Origin: Bradyrhizobium erythrophlei
Lineage (GTDB): Bacteria; Pseudomonadota; Alphaproteobacteria; Rhizobiales; Xanthobacteraceae
Length of the DNA: 64,000 bases
Direction: 5' to 3'
NCBI RefSeq assembly: GCF_900129505.1
Contig: NZ_LT670818.1
Span: forward strand, 496,001 to 560,000
The number at the start of each line of letters is the position of its first letter. The first letter of the stretch is position 1. The notes beneath the pieces are model-generated. The model ran no database searches. It was not told the origin of the DNA and saw only the letters and a list, made by a program, of their open reading frames with translations. Shown here one piece after another: positions 26,880 through 35,767 of this stretch. The translations under genes were made by a program, and so were the position numbers.

Positions 26880-27130
26880 CGAGGTCCCTGAAATCGAGAG
26901 GATTTATGGAAATTTGCTGCCGCTGATGTAGCGGCGCGGACCCCAAAGGGCAACCGCGCGCCCCTGTTTTCCATCCGTTCACCACGGATCATTACGGGAT
27001 CGATACCATGCTGACGCCGGATCCGGACAATTGAAACCTTCTTTTAACAAATCAGCCCAAAACTGGCTTTCGACGCCTCAAAAGGCGTTCCCCGCGACAG
27101 AAGTCGCCGGCGAAAACAGCGGGCCGCGTC

Positions 27131-27373
27131 ATGGCAACCATCACGTCAGACTCCCTTTCCTCCGCTACCCAGCGGGGAAAACGCGAACCCGCAATCCGGG
27201 GCTTTTGGCGCCAGTTCTTCCTCAGGGCATTCGACCCCTATCGCCCGGAACTGCACTATATGCGCGGTCCGGGCCCGGCCTGGCGCGCCAAGCACAAGGC
27301 ACTGTCGCCCGCGGTCCAGTCGATGGTCGTCGAAATCCGGGCCGCCAAGGCGGTCGGGTCGCCGCGCACCTAA
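27131..27373 (+). CDS. Small hypothetical protein
   Basis: The product has 80 residues. The middle is PAIRGFWRQFFLRAFDPYRP, then ELHYMRGPGPAWRAKHKALS and PAVQSMVVEIRAAKAVG. It is basic and soluble, with no signal peptide or TM. It has the composition of a real protein, but I do not recognise a family. It is divergent from ettA, about 250 bases upstream of it. Confidence 0.55.
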   Translation: MATITSDSLSSATQRGKREPAIRGFWRQFFLRAFDPYRPELHYMRGPGPAWRAKHKALSPAVQSMVVEIRAAKAVGSPRT

Positions 27374-27591
27374 CGCCTTTCCGTTTCGATAGAATTGGAA
27401 CGGGCTTCTGGATTCTTCACCTGGACGGGTCTTCTTGACGCGAACCGGTCTCCGCTTCGCTTGAAAACGCTCCCACGCCAAAATCCATTTTTGAGCGGCA
27501 GGCGCTTGCGCGCGCGGGTTTTGCGCGCGACGATGGCCGCACTCCTGACGGCACATTCCGCGCCGTCATCCTCGCTGAGACGGACCTTCCC

Positions 27592-28551
27592 ATGACGCGG
27601 CTGCGCTGTGCGATTCTCGATGACTACATGGACCTGACGTTGCGGATGGCGGACTGGTCGAAGATCAGCGATCGCGTCGATGTCAAGGTATTCACCGAAC
27701 CGTTTGCCTCGCCTGAAGCCGCAGCTGCGGCGCTTGCGGATTTCGAGATTGTCTGTGCGATGCGCGAGCGCACGCCGTTTCCGCGCGCGCTGTTCGCGGC
27801 CTTGCCCAAGCTGAAGCTCCTGATCACCTCGGGCATGCGCAACGCCTCGTTCGATCTGGAGGCCGCCAAGGACCATCACGTGGTGGTCTGCGGAACCCAA
27901 TGGGGCCGCGACCCCACCGCGGCCCTGACCATGGGCCTGATCCTGGAGCTGACCCGCAACATTGGCCGCGAGAGCGCGCGCATGCATGCCGGCGAGTTCT
28001 GGCAGAAATTCATCGGCATCGAGATCGAAGGCAGGACGCTGGGCGTGGTCGGGCTCGGCAAGCTGGGCGCCAAGGTTTCGGGGCTTGCGAAAGCCTTCGG
28101 CATGAACGTGATCGCCTGGAGCCCGAACCTGACGCCGGAGCGGTGCAAGGAAGTCGGCGTCGGTTACGCGACCAAGGAGGAACTGTTCGCGGCCGCCGAC
28201 ATCATCACCATTCACATGGTGCTGAGCCAGCGCTCGCGCGGCCTGGTCGGAACCGCCGATTTCGCGCGCATGAAGCCGACCAGCTACCTCGTCAATACCG
28301 CGCGCGGACCGATCGTCGACGAAACCGCGCTGTTGGAAACCCTGAAAGCACGCAAGATCGCCGGCGCCGCGATCGACGTGTTCTCGGTCGAGCCGCTGCC
28401 GCTCGATCATCCCTTCCGCAAGCTCGACAACCTCGTGCTGACGCCGCATCTCGGCTACGTCACCGAGGAGAGTTTTGGAGCGCATTACGGCCAGATGGTC
28501 GATGGCATCGACGCCTGGTTCATGGGCGAGCCGCTGCGGCGGCTGGCTTGA
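27592..28551 (+). CDS. D-2-hydroxyacid dehydrogenase family protein
   Basis: The product has 319 residues. The NAD-binding domain has GRTLGVVGLGKLGAKVSGLA (GxGxxG), and the active-site region has SYLVNTARGPIVDETALLE (catalytic Arg), AAIDVFSVEPLP (Glu) and VLTPHLGYVT (His). This is the complete Arg-Glu-His set of the D-isomer-specific 2-hydroxyacid dehydrogenases. The substrate cannot be told from sequence. It is cytoplasmic and not in an obvious operon. Confidence 0.92.
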   Translation: MTRLRCAILDDYMDLTLRMADWSKISDRVDVKVFTEPFASPEAAAAALADFEIVCAMRERTPFPRALFAALPKLKLLITSGMRNASFDLEAAKDHHVVVCGTQWGRDPTAALTMGLILELTRNIGRESARMHAGEFWQKFIGIEIEGRTLGVVGLGKLGAKVSGLAKAFGMNVIAWSPNLTPERCKEVGVGYATKEELFAAADIITIHMVLSQRSRGLVGTADFARMKPTSYLVNTARGPIVDETALLETLKARKIAGAAIDVFSVEPLPLDHPFRKLDNLVLTPHLGYVTEESFGAHYGQMVDGIDAWFMGEPLRRLA

Positions 28552-28579
28552 GCCGCGAGCGGCGCGCCTGACCTGCCGA

Positions 28580-29548
28580 TCACGCGGCCGCCCTGTGCGC
28601 CATGGTTTGCCGTGCGATCACCGCGAAGCCTTCGCGCCATGACGGATGAACCGGCTCCCAATCGAGCTCACGTTTGGCCTTGACGTTCGAGCCGGCCCGC
28701 ACCTGCGTCATCATGGAAACCATGTGTTCACCCGCCACCAGGCGGGCGATCCAGGCCGGCAGATGAAACGGCGGCTTTGCGCCTAACATCTGCGCCAGCG
28801 CGGGCAGCCACTCGCTGACCTCGGCGGGTTCGTCGTCCACGATATTGTAGATGTTGCCGGGCTTGCCGCGTTCGACCGCCCTGACGGTAGCGGCAGCGGC
28901 GTCGTCGACATGCACGAACGACCACCAGCCGCCGCCGTCGCCGATCAGCGGCACGCGGCGGTGACGGATCTGCTCGATCATGGCATGATCCAGCGTCCCG
29001 GTGTCCGGCCCGTAAAACGTGCCGTAGCGCAGCACGATGCCTTCGGGCTGCGACGAGGTGGTGACGTCGTGCTCGAGATGCCGGATCGCCTCCAGGCTCG
29101 GGCGGAGCTCTTCCGGCGGATCGGGATCGAGTTCATCGGCTTCGGTTTTGACGGCAACGCCGCTGCGGACATAGGGCCAACCGCAGTAGCTCTGGGCGAT
29201 GAAGCGCTGGACGCCGGACTCGCGCGCGGCCGCCAGCAGGTAATCGGTGCCCAGCGTCCGCAGCCGGTTGCTGGCGGCGAAGGCGCGATTGAAATGCCTG
29301 AGGTCGGTTGCGCCGGTCAGATCGGTCATTTCGTGAATGATGACGTCCGGCTTTGCGGCGGCGACCGCCGCGCGGATCGCCGCCGCGTCGAGGCCGTCGG
29401 CGACGACGGGCTCCGCGCCCATCCGTCGGATGAAATCGGCCTTGGAAGCCGTGCGGGTCAACCCTACGACGGAATGGCCTGCCGTGATCAGGGCCGGAAC
29501 GAGCGGACGGCCGACGGCGCCGGTAGCGCCTGCAACAAAGATTCGCAT
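28580..29548 (-). CDS. NAD-dependent epimerase/dehydratase family protein
   Basis: The product has 322 residues of extended-SDR type. The cofactor loop is VAGATGAVGRPLV (GxxGxxG), followed by VIIHEMTDLTGATD and QSYCGWPY. The usual YxxxK active site is replaced or shifted (SYCGWPYVRSGVAVK), as in atypical SDRs. The C-terminal half has NIYNIVDDEPAEVSEW. I chose the ATG at 29548 because AGAGGAACTC precedes it and the Rossmann strand starts there. A dead TetR gene lies divergently, 70 bases away, and was probably once its regulator. Confidence 0.85.
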   Translation of the reverse strand: MRIFVAGATGAVGRPLVPALITAGHSVVGLTRTASKADFIRRMGAEPVVADGLDAAAIRAAVAAAKPDVIIHEMTDLTGATDLRHFNRAFAASNRLRTLGTDYLLAAARESGVQRFIAQSYCGWPYVRSGVAVKTEADELDPDPPEELRPSLEAIRHLEHDVTTSSQPEGIVLRYGTFYGPDTGTLDHAMIEQIRHRRVPLIGDGGGWWSFVHVDDAAAATVRAVERGKPGNIYNIVDDEPAEVSEWLPALAQMLGAKPPFHLPAWIARLVAGEHMVSMMTQVRAGSNVKAKRELDWEPVHPSWREGFAVIARQTMAHRAAA

Positions 29549-29617
29549 GGCTGAGTTCCTCTCAATCGTTGCATTGGACGCGATCGCCAAGCCTGCGGGC
29601 AATATCAAACGCTGCCG

Positions 29618-29935
29618 TGCTCGATACGCGACGATCTGCTGGCGAAACGTCAGATGATCGGAACGTCTTCGACGACCGAAGAACACAAGTTCCGCGCCAC
29701 GGTCGAAGTATTCTTCGCCTTCGTGGAAGAGCAGTCCGACTGAGTCAGAATCCTCCTGATCGCGCCGCAAGGAAATCCCGTCACAGTCAAATTGTCGCGA
29801 TGCGTCCAGCAGGGCGCGACAGGCGCAATTTCACGGTTCCTGAAATCCTATCTGCCGGATGGCGCAACCAGGCAGCCCGCGGCCGCCGGCGAGTTCCTCA
29901 AGCAGGACTGCACGCGCTTGCAATTGCAGAACACA
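29618..29935 (+). pseudogene. TetR-family regulator remnant with in-frame stop
   Basis: One frame reads RDDLLAKRQMIGTSSTTEEH, then KFRATVEVFFAFVEEQSD, a TGA at 29741-29743, and directly on VRILLIAPQGNPVTVKLSR, CVQQGATGAISRFLKSYLP and AGEFLKQ. This is the ligand-binding C-terminal part of a TetR regulator, interrupted by one nonsense codon. The N-terminal HTH is missing or unreadable upstream. It lies divergent to the epimerase gene. The preservation of the frame on both sides of the stop suggests recent death. Confidence 0.7.
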
Positions 29936-29936
29936 A

Positions 29937-29967
29937 CAAAAAAGGCGCGCTCGGCGCGCGCCTTTTT
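29937..29967. terminator. Bidirectional rho-independent terminator
   Basis: AAAAAA-GGCGCGC, a short loop and GCGCGCC-TTTTT. It serves convergent transcripts: the TetR remnant on plus and the YkuD transpeptidase gene on minus. Confidence 0.85.
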
Positions 29968-29998
29968 CCATGATGTCTGTTTGGCTCGATCGAAGCGG

Positions 29999-31312
29999 CT
30001 AGCGCACCGTCACCGGCGCGGGCAGCGGCGGCACCACGGTCGGCTGCGTGCCGCCAACCGGGCCGGCGTTCGGTCCGGGGATCGGCGCGGCTGAGGCGGT
30101 GGTGGTCGAAGCCGGCGGGGCGCCGCCGGGCAGCACGACCACGCGGGTGCCGACCTTGACGCGATCGAACAGGTCCGAGACGTCCTCGTTCAGCATCCCG
30201 ATGCAGCCCGACGAAACGAATTTGCCGATGGTCGAGGGCTGGTTGGTGCCATGGATGCGATAGACCGTATTGCCGAGATACATCGCACGCGCGCCCAGGG
30301 GATTGCCGGGGCCGCCGGCCATGAAGCGCGGCAGATAGGGCTGACGATCGATCATCTCCGGCGGCGGATGCCAATCCGGCCACTCGGCCTTGCGGGTGAT
30401 CTTCTGCACGCCGGTCCAGGTAAAGCCGTCGCGGCCGACGCGGACTCCGTAGCGAATCGCGCGTCCGCCACCCAGCACGTAGTAGAGATAGGTGTTCGGG
30501 GTATCGACGATCAGCGTTCCCGCGGGTTCCTTGGTGGCGAAAGTGACTTCCTGCCGGCGCAGCTTCGGCGCGAGTTCGGCCGGACCGGCCTCCGGTTGCT
30601 CGTCCGGTGGCAGCGCGGACAGCACCATTGGCTTGCCGTCGGCGCCGATCGGCGCCGGCTGCACCGAGCCTGTGACGCTGTTGGGAGCCGGCGCCGCGAT
30701 GACCTCGGGCGGACGCAGGCCGCGGTCGTCATTGGGATTTCCGGCTCCAGGAGCGCGGTCCGAATAGATCACCGCCGGCGGACCATTGGGCCGACCGTAA
30801 CGGGGGTCATCGGGCGACATGACCGGGCCGGTCGGCACCGCGCGGTCGGAATAGACCGGCGGCGCGCCGGCCGGACGGCCGTAACGCGGATCGTCCGGCG
30901 ACATCACCGGGCCGGTCGGCACCGCGCGGTCGGAATAAACCGGCGGAGCGCCAGTCGGACGACCGTAACGCGGATCGTCGGGCGACATCACCGGGCCGGC
31001 CGGCGCGCCACGATCGGTGTAGATCGGCCGGGCGTTTTCGGGATGGGCGTAACGCGGATCATCCGGCGACAGGATCGGGCCGGGCGGCGGCAGCGCGTTC
31101 GGCGCCTCGTCATCTTCCAGCGAATCAAAATCCGGCGCACCGGGGCCACGGCGATAATCGGCCGGATAGCCGCCAGGAGGATAAGGCTGCGGCGCCGTCG
31201 TATAGACCGGACCCGGCGGGGAGACCGGATACCCTTGCGCCAGCGCGAGCGAGGTTCCCGCCGCACCCGCCATCAGGGCAGCACAAATCGTCAGAATGCG
31301 TTTGCTCATCAT
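29999..31312 (-). CDS. Exported L,D-transpeptidase (YkuD) with tandem Pro/Asp repeats
   Basis: The product has 437 residues. A signal peptide (to about ALA, residue 25) is followed by a disordered Pro-rich region with four near-identical 28-residue repeats at about 78-190 (unit GPVMSPDDPRYGRP, then APPVYSDRAVPT). The YkuD domain starts near residue 265 (AGTLIVDTPNTYLYYVLGGG); catalytic His354 is in IHGTNQP and Cys370 in FVSSGCIGM. Most YkuD proteins have Arg after the Cys-Ile, here Gly. It would form 3-3 crosslinks or anchor proteins to peptidoglycan. The start is one of two adjacent ATGs. Confidence 0.92.
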   Translation of the reverse strand: MMSKRILTICAALMAGAAGTSLALAQGYPVSPPGPVYTTAPQPYPPGGYPADYRRGPGAPDFDSLEDDEAPNALPPPGPILSPDDPRYAHPENARPIYTDRGAPAGPVMSPDDPRYGRPTGAPPVYSDRAVPTGPVMSPDDPRYGRPAGAPPVYSDRAVPTGPVMSPDDPRYGRPNGPPAVIYSDRAPGAGNPNDDRGLRPPEVIAAPAPNSVTGSVQPAPIGADGKPMVLSALPPDEQPEAGPAELAPKLRRQEVTFATKEPAGTLIVDTPNTYLYYVLGGGRAIRYGVRVGRDGFTWTGVQKITRKAEWPDWHPPPEMIDRQPYLPRFMAGGPGNPLGARAMYLGNTVYRIHGTNQPSTIGKFVSSGCIGMLNEDVSDLFDRVKVGTRVVVLPGGAPPASTTTASAAPIPGPNAGPVGGTQPTVVPPLPAPVTVR

Positions 31313-31670
31313 CGCTGTTGTATAGTCCCCAAGCAGACACCGTACGGTTAATGGGCAGATGGCCGAAGATAGCGGCGCATTCAAGACAAATCCGCTAACT
31401 CGCGCCCGTTTCGGCATTTTGTGATCCGCAGCAGCACCGTTGCAGCTAAGCCTCACCGGGTGAGGAAACGACTGTCGGGCCTTCCCGAGGGCTTTATTCC
31501 GCCGAATTGTACCAACCGCCACGGCAACCTTGCGGTATCCTTGAACCAGCCTGATTCGCTGCGCGCTGGGTGCCCGATGCGTCGCGAACACGGCCAATTC
31601 AGTGGTCACCGCGTTCCCAGATGCTCATAGGCCTTCGCAAATCTCAAGCGAAGGCGGAATTTGCCTGTCC

Positions 31671-32552
31671 ATGCTGCCCGGCTTCCGTTTTTTGTTCGCG
31701 GCGACGTTGTTTACGATGTCGATACTGGTCTTCGGGCTTGGCGCAACGGCGCTACTGCGGGCGGCCCATGAGCAGTTCGCCAGCAACCCCTCCTGGCACG
31801 CCGCCCCGGAGGCCACGTTCGCGCAACAAGCCGAAGCCCCAAGGGACGCCTCGAGAGACGCCTCAAGAGAAGCGTCTAGGCCTGTGCTCGCGATGCTGCG
31901 ATTCGAGCCGCCGGCCACGGAGCAAAAGGCATCGGACGGTACACGGGCAATCGATCCTTCCGCGATTCCGCCACCAGTAGAGCCTGACGGCAACGCCGCG
32001 CTGGCGCAGGACTCGGCAGCGCCGCCAGCCGCTGCAAAGCCCGACATGCCGGCCGCGGAAAATCCGGCACCAGACCAGGTTGCGGCAGTGCCAAGCGATA
32101 CGCCCATGGCTGACGCCACGAAGGCGGCATCCCTCAGCGATGCCAAGGTCGCGTCCACCGAGCAGGCCGCAACCGAACCGGTCTCGCAGCCGGCGAACGA
32201 CGCCATCCCAACTGCAGGCGTAACCGATGCGGCGGCGTCTTCGCAAGCCGCCGCGCCTGGAGCCGACGTCGCCTCGGTGAAAGTCGCCGCGCTCGACAAT
32301 CCGTCCGCCACCATCGAGCCGAAACCGCCGGCCAAACCCATCGGCGCCATGCCGGACCAAGCCAAGCCCGACCAAAGCGCGATCAAGAAGCGTCTGCGGG
32401 CGCGGCGGGCGGCGCAGCGGCGCCGAATGGCGGCGCGCGCGGCGCGGGAGGCATTGCTCCTGGCGCAACGGCAGCAGTCGGTTAACCCTTTCATTCAATC
32501 CTTCCCTCAGCCGCAGCCGGCGCCGATAGGCGCAGCGGCGCGCACCCGCTGA
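31671..32552 (+). CDS. Membrane-anchored Ala/Pro-rich protein
   Basis: The product has 293 residues. One N-terminal TM (FLFAATLFTMSILVFGLGAT) is followed by a low-complexity Ala/Pro/Asp/Ser linker of about 190 residues and a strongly basic end (KKRLRARRAAQRRRMAARAA). The layout suggests an envelope protein that spans the periplasm with a basic tip. I do not recognise a family; similar proteins are common in Bradyrhizobium. A start 23 codons upstream is possible, but the TM favours this ATG. Confidence 0.65.
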   Translation: MLPGFRFLFAATLFTMSILVFGLGATALLRAAHEQFASNPSWHAAPEATFAQQAEAPRDASRDASREASRPVLAMLRFEPPATEQKASDGTRAIDPSAIPPPVEPDGNAALAQDSAAPPAAAKPDMPAAENPAPDQVAAVPSDTPMADATKAASLSDAKVASTEQAATEPVSQPANDAIPTAGVTDAAASSQAAAPGADVASVKVAALDNPSATIEPKPPAKPIGAMPDQAKPDQSAIKKRLRARRAAQRRRMAARAAREALLLAQRQQSVNPFIQSFPQPQPAPIGAAARTR

Positions 32553-32555
32553 GTT

Positions 32556-33419
32556 TCAGGCCGGACCAGTCGCCACCGGCGGACCGTCGGGCAGGCCCCA
32601 TTCGGCCCACGAGCCATCGTACAGCGCGGTGCCGCGCACGCCGAGCCGATACAGCGCGAGCGTCAGCACCAGCGCGGAAACGCCGGAGCCGCAGCTCGTC
32701 ACGATTGGTTTTGCCAAGTCGACGCCGGCGCCGGTGAAGGCCTTGCGCAGTTCCTCGAGCGGCTTCATGGCGCCGGTCGCGGCGTCGAACAATTCGGCAT
32801 AGGGCACGTTGCGGCTGCCCGGAATGTGGCCGGAGCGGCGGCCCGGCCACGGCTCGGCGACCGTGCCCTCGAACCGCGCCCGCGGCCGCGCATCGACCAG
32901 TTGCTCACGCCGGCTGTCGAGATTGCCGAGCAATTGCTGCTGGCTGCGTACGAAGCTGGAATCGAGGGTGGCCTGGAATTTTCCGGGCTTTGTCGGGGTG
33001 ACCTTTCCGGAATGGGTCGGGCGCCCCTCGCGCAGCCATTTCTTCAGGCCGCCGTCGAGCACCTTCACCTTGGGATGGCCGAACGACAGGAACATCCACC
33101 ACGCCCGGGGGGCTGCGACCCAGCCGCCGGAATCATAGGCCACCACGGTATCGTCACTGGAAATCCCGAGTGCTGCGACGTCGCGCGCGAACTGCTCGGC
33201 ACTCGGATACATATGCGGTCTCGGGTCATCGGGGTCGGCGATGGTGTTGACGTTGAAGAACACCGCGCCCGGAATGTGTCCGGACAGATAATCATCCGAT
33301 GGCAGCGGCAGCACGCCGGGCATCTTGTAGGACGCATCGATGATTTTCACCTTGGGATCGTCGAGACGGGCGGCAAGCCAGTCGGTGGTAACAAGCGGAT
33401 CGTCGGTGGATGATGTCAT
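32556..33419 (-). CDS. sseA: 3-mercaptopyruvate sulfurtransferase
   Basis: The product has 287 residues: two rhodanese domains in tandem, the second active. The catalytic loop is TSCGSGVSA with Cys243; the CGSGVS form is typical of mercaptopyruvate rather than thiosulfate specificity. N-domain landmarks are SGHIPGAVFFNVNTIADP and VVAYDSGGWVAAPRAWWMF. The reaction moves sulfur from 3-mercaptopyruvate to thiols or cyanide in the cytoplasm. A single-domain rhodanese gene lies just upstream on the same strand, separated by a repeat. Confidence 0.93.
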   Translation of the reverse strand: MTSSTDDPLVTTDWLAARLDDPKVKIIDASYKMPGVLPLPSDDYLSGHIPGAVFFNVNTIADPDDPRPHMYPSAEQFARDVAALGISSDDTVVAYDSGGWVAAPRAWWMFLSFGHPKVKVLDGGLKKWLREGRPTHSGKVTPTKPGKFQATLDSSFVRSQQQLLGNLDSRREQLVDARPRARFEGTVAEPWPGRRSGHIPGSRNVPYAELFDAATGAMKPLEELRKAFTGAGVDLAKPIVTSCGSGVSALVLTLALYRLGVRGTALYDGSWAEWGLPDGPPVATGPA

Positions 33420-33438
33420 TGGATGCAAAATCCTTGTT

Positions 33439-33537
33439 GTCATTCCGGGGCGCGCCGAAAGGTGCGAACCCGGAATCCAGAAGTCGTTATCTCGATCTCG
33501 AGATTCCGGGTTCGCGCTGCGCGCGCCCCGGAATGAC
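33439..33537. repeat. Palindromic repeat type A, copy 2
   Basis: GTCATTCCGGGGCGCGCCG and AACCCGGAATCCAG face CGAGATTCCGGGTTCGC and GCGCGCCCCGGAATGAC. It fills the gap between sseA and the rhodanese gene. Confidence 0.92.
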
Positions 33538-33547
33538 GAAGGAAACG

Positions 33548-33961
33548 TCAGTCCTTCTTCTTCGGCTCCCACTTCTCCACCGGGCCGCCGGCGTCGCGCC
33601 AGGCGGCAAAGCCGCCAGCCATATGCGCGACCGGCTTCAGCCCCATGTCCTGCGCGGTCTTCGCCGCCAGCGCCGAGCGCATGCCGCCGGCGCAATGAAA
33701 GATGAATTTCTTATCCTCCTGGAAGATCGGCTTGGCATAGGGGCTCGCCGGATCGATCCAGAATTCCAGCATGCCGCGGGTGCAGGAGAACGCGCCCGGT
33801 ATTTTGCCGTCGCGCTCGATCTCGCGGGGATCGCGGATGTCGACGATCACGACGTCGTCGTTATGCGCGATCCTGATGGCGTCGGTGGCGCTGACGGTTT
33901 CGATCTCGGCATTGGCCTCGTCGATCAGCGACTTGATACCGCGGTGAATGGTCTGGGGCAT
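33548..33961 (-). CDS. Single-domain rhodanese
   Basis: The product has 137 residues. The rhodanese fold begins ISAT-like ETVSATDAIRIAHNDDVVIV, then DIRDPREIERDGKIPGAFSC. The active Cys is in FIFHCAGGMRSALAAKTAQD, and the end is AHMAGGFAAWRDAGGPVEKW. HCAGGMRS is a common catalytic loop of this class. It is cytoplasmic; the sulfur acceptor is unknown. I chose the ATG at 33961 because GGAGG lies eight bases upstream; the GTG nine bases earlier is too close to that site. Confidence 0.9.
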   Translation of the reverse strand: MPQTIHRGIKSLIDEANAEIETVSATDAIRIAHNDDVVIVDIRDPREIERDGKIPGAFSCTRGMLEFWIDPASPYAKPIFQEDKKFIFHCAGGMRSALAAKTAQDMGLKPVAHMAGGFAAWRDAGGPVEKWEPKKKD

Positions 33962-33987
33962 TGCTTGCACCTCCGTTATTTACTCCC

Positions 33988-34105
33988 GTCATTCCGGGGC
34001 GATGCGAAGCATCGAACTATGGTGCGCAATTGCGCACCTGAGAATCTCGATCGAATTCCATCATCTCCAGATTCCGGATCGGTCCTTCGGACCGTCCGGA
34101 ATGAC
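33988..34105. repeat. Palindromic repeat type A, copy 3
   Basis: GTCATTCCGGGGCGATGC at one end and ACCGTCCGGAATGAC at the other, with an extra TTGCGCAC module inside. It lies between the rhodanese and VWA genes, 12 bases after the VWA stop. Confidence 0.9.
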
Positions 34106-34116
34106 GACAGGACGTT

Positions 34117-35292
34117 CTACCGTACCAGTTCCTTCATCGCGCCTTCGAGACCTTCGATGGTGATCGGGAACATGCGCTCCGAAAACAGCCGGCGGATCAG
34201 GGTGGTAGATTCCGAATAGTCCCAGTGCCGCTGCGCCACCGGGTTGAGCCAGACCGCGTGCTGATAGGTGCGAATGATACGATCGAGCCAGACCGAGCCC
34301 GCCTCTTCATTGACATGCTCGACCGAGCCGCCGGGCACCATGATCTCGTAAGGCGACATCGAGGCATCGCCGACGAACACCACCTTGTAGTCGTGCGGAT
34401 ATTTATGCAGCACGTCCCAGGTCGGCGTGCGATCGGTGAAGCGCCGCTTGTTCTGCTTCCACACGCCCTCGTAGAGGCAGTTGTGGAAGTAGAAATATTC
34501 CATGTGCTTGAATTCGCTCTTCGCCGCCGAGAACAGCTCCTCGACCTGCTCGATATGGGAATCCATCGAGCCGCCGATGTCGAAGAATACCAGAACCTTG
34601 ACCGCGTTGCGCCGTTCGGGGCGCATATGCACGTCGAGATAGCCATGGTTGGCGGTCTCCTTGATCGTGGTGTCGAGGTCGAGTTCGTCCGGCGCCCCGG
34701 TGCGGGCGAACTTGCGCAACCGCCGCAGCGCGATCTTGATGTTGCGGATGCCGAGCTCGACATTGCCGTCGAGATCCCTGAACTCGCGCTTGTCCCACAC
34801 CTTCACCGCGCGGTTGTTGCGGTTCTTCTCCTGGCCGATCCGCACCCCTTCGGGGTTGTAGCCGTGGGCGCCGAACGGCGAGGTGCCGGCGGTGCCGATC
34901 CACTTGTTGCCACCCTGGTGGCGACCCTGCTGCTCCTTCAGGCGCTGGCGCAGGGTCTCCATGAGCTTGTCCCAGCCCATCGCCTCGATCTGCTTCTTCT
35001 CCTCCTCGGTGAGGTATTTCTCCGCGAGCTTCTTCAGCCATTCGGCCGGAATGTCCGCCTTCTCCATGGCGTCGAGCAGGCTTTCCAGCCCCTTGAACAC
35101 GGTACCGAACACGCGGTCGAACTTGTCGAGATTACGCTCGTCCTTTACCAGGGTCGCGCGCGACAGATAGTAGAAATTCTCCACCGTCTGCTCGGCGAGG
35201 TCGGCGTCGAGCGCCTCCATCAGCGTCAGATATTCGCGCAAGGTGACCGGGACCTGGGCGTCGCGCAGCGATGTGAAGAATTGCAGGAACAT
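34117..35292 (-). CDS. CoxE-like VWA domain protein
   Basis: The product has 391 residues. The N-terminal helical half (FFTSLRDAQVPVTLREYLTL, RATLVKDERNLDKFDRVFGT) is followed by a Gly/Asn-rich joint (GTSPFGAHGYNPEGVRIGQE). The C-terminal half is a von Willebrand A domain with the metal site DIGGSMDSH (DxGxS). This is the CoxE/YehP-type partner of MoxR ATPases, which together act as a metal-dependent chaperone or assembly system. The MoxR gene lies 475 bases away on the other strand. Confidence 0.9.
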   Translation of the reverse strand: MFLQFFTSLRDAQVPVTLREYLTLMEALDADLAEQTVENFYYLSRATLVKDERNLDKFDRVFGTVFKGLESLLDAMEKADIPAEWLKKLAEKYLTEEEKKQIEAMGWDKLMETLRQRLKEQQGRHQGGNKWIGTAGTSPFGAHGYNPEGVRIGQEKNRNNRAVKVWDKREFRDLDGNVELGIRNIKIALRRLRKFARTGAPDELDLDTTIKETANHGYLDVHMRPERRNAVKVLVFFDIGGSMDSHIEQVEELFSAAKSEFKHMEYFYFHNCLYEGVWKQNKRRFTDRTPTWDVLHKYPHDYKVVFVGDASMSPYEIMVPGGSVEHVNEEAGSVWLDRIIRTYQHAVWLNPVAQRHWDYSESTTLIRRLFSERMFPITIEGLEGAMKELVR

Positions 35293-35402
35293 GGATCACA
35301 GATTGCCCGCCGCACCGTGGACGTCAAGGGCAGAGGGGCCTAGACCTGCCCGGTTTTTCAACTAGAATTGAGGTTACAGGGCTTTTCAGCGGGGCATTTT
35401 CG

Positions 35403-35648
35403 ATGGGTATCTTGGCGGCACTCGTGATCGGCGCGATCGCCGGCTGGCTCGCCGGCGTGATCGTGCGCGGCGCCGGTTTCGGGCTGATCGGCAACATCGT
35501 GGTCGGCATCATCGGCGCGCTGGTCGCGGGCTGGCTGTTGCCGCAGCTGCATGTCGAACTCGCCTCCGGCACGCTCGGCTCGATCCTCGACGCCACGATC
35601 GGCGCGGTCGTCGTGCTCGTGATCCTCTCGCTGATCAAACGCGTTTGA
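35403..35648 (+). CDS. GlsB/YeaQ/YmgE-type membrane protein
   Basis: The product has 81 residues and three TM segments: ILAALVIGAIAGWLAGVIV, GFGLIGNIVVGIIGALVAGW and IGAVVVLVILSLI. The GxIAGWLA and GNIVVGIIGA motifs define the stress-responsive transglycosylase-associated family of inner-membrane proteins. It does not itself carry a catalytic domain. It sits between the VWA and MoxR genes and may be co-expressed with the latter. Confidence 0.88.
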   Translation: MGILAALVIGAIAGWLAGVIVRGAGFGLIGNIVVGIIGALVAGWLLPQLHVELASGTLGSILDATIGAVVVLVILSLIKRV

Positions 35649-35767
35649 CAAATTCCTTTGATCCCCGCATCCAGCGCACAGGCGGCGGTTTCCCGTTCAG
35701 GCAACGGCGCGGAGTCTTTGCTCAAGAAAGATCCGCGCTCAAGAACAAGCAACAAGGCAACGACTAG

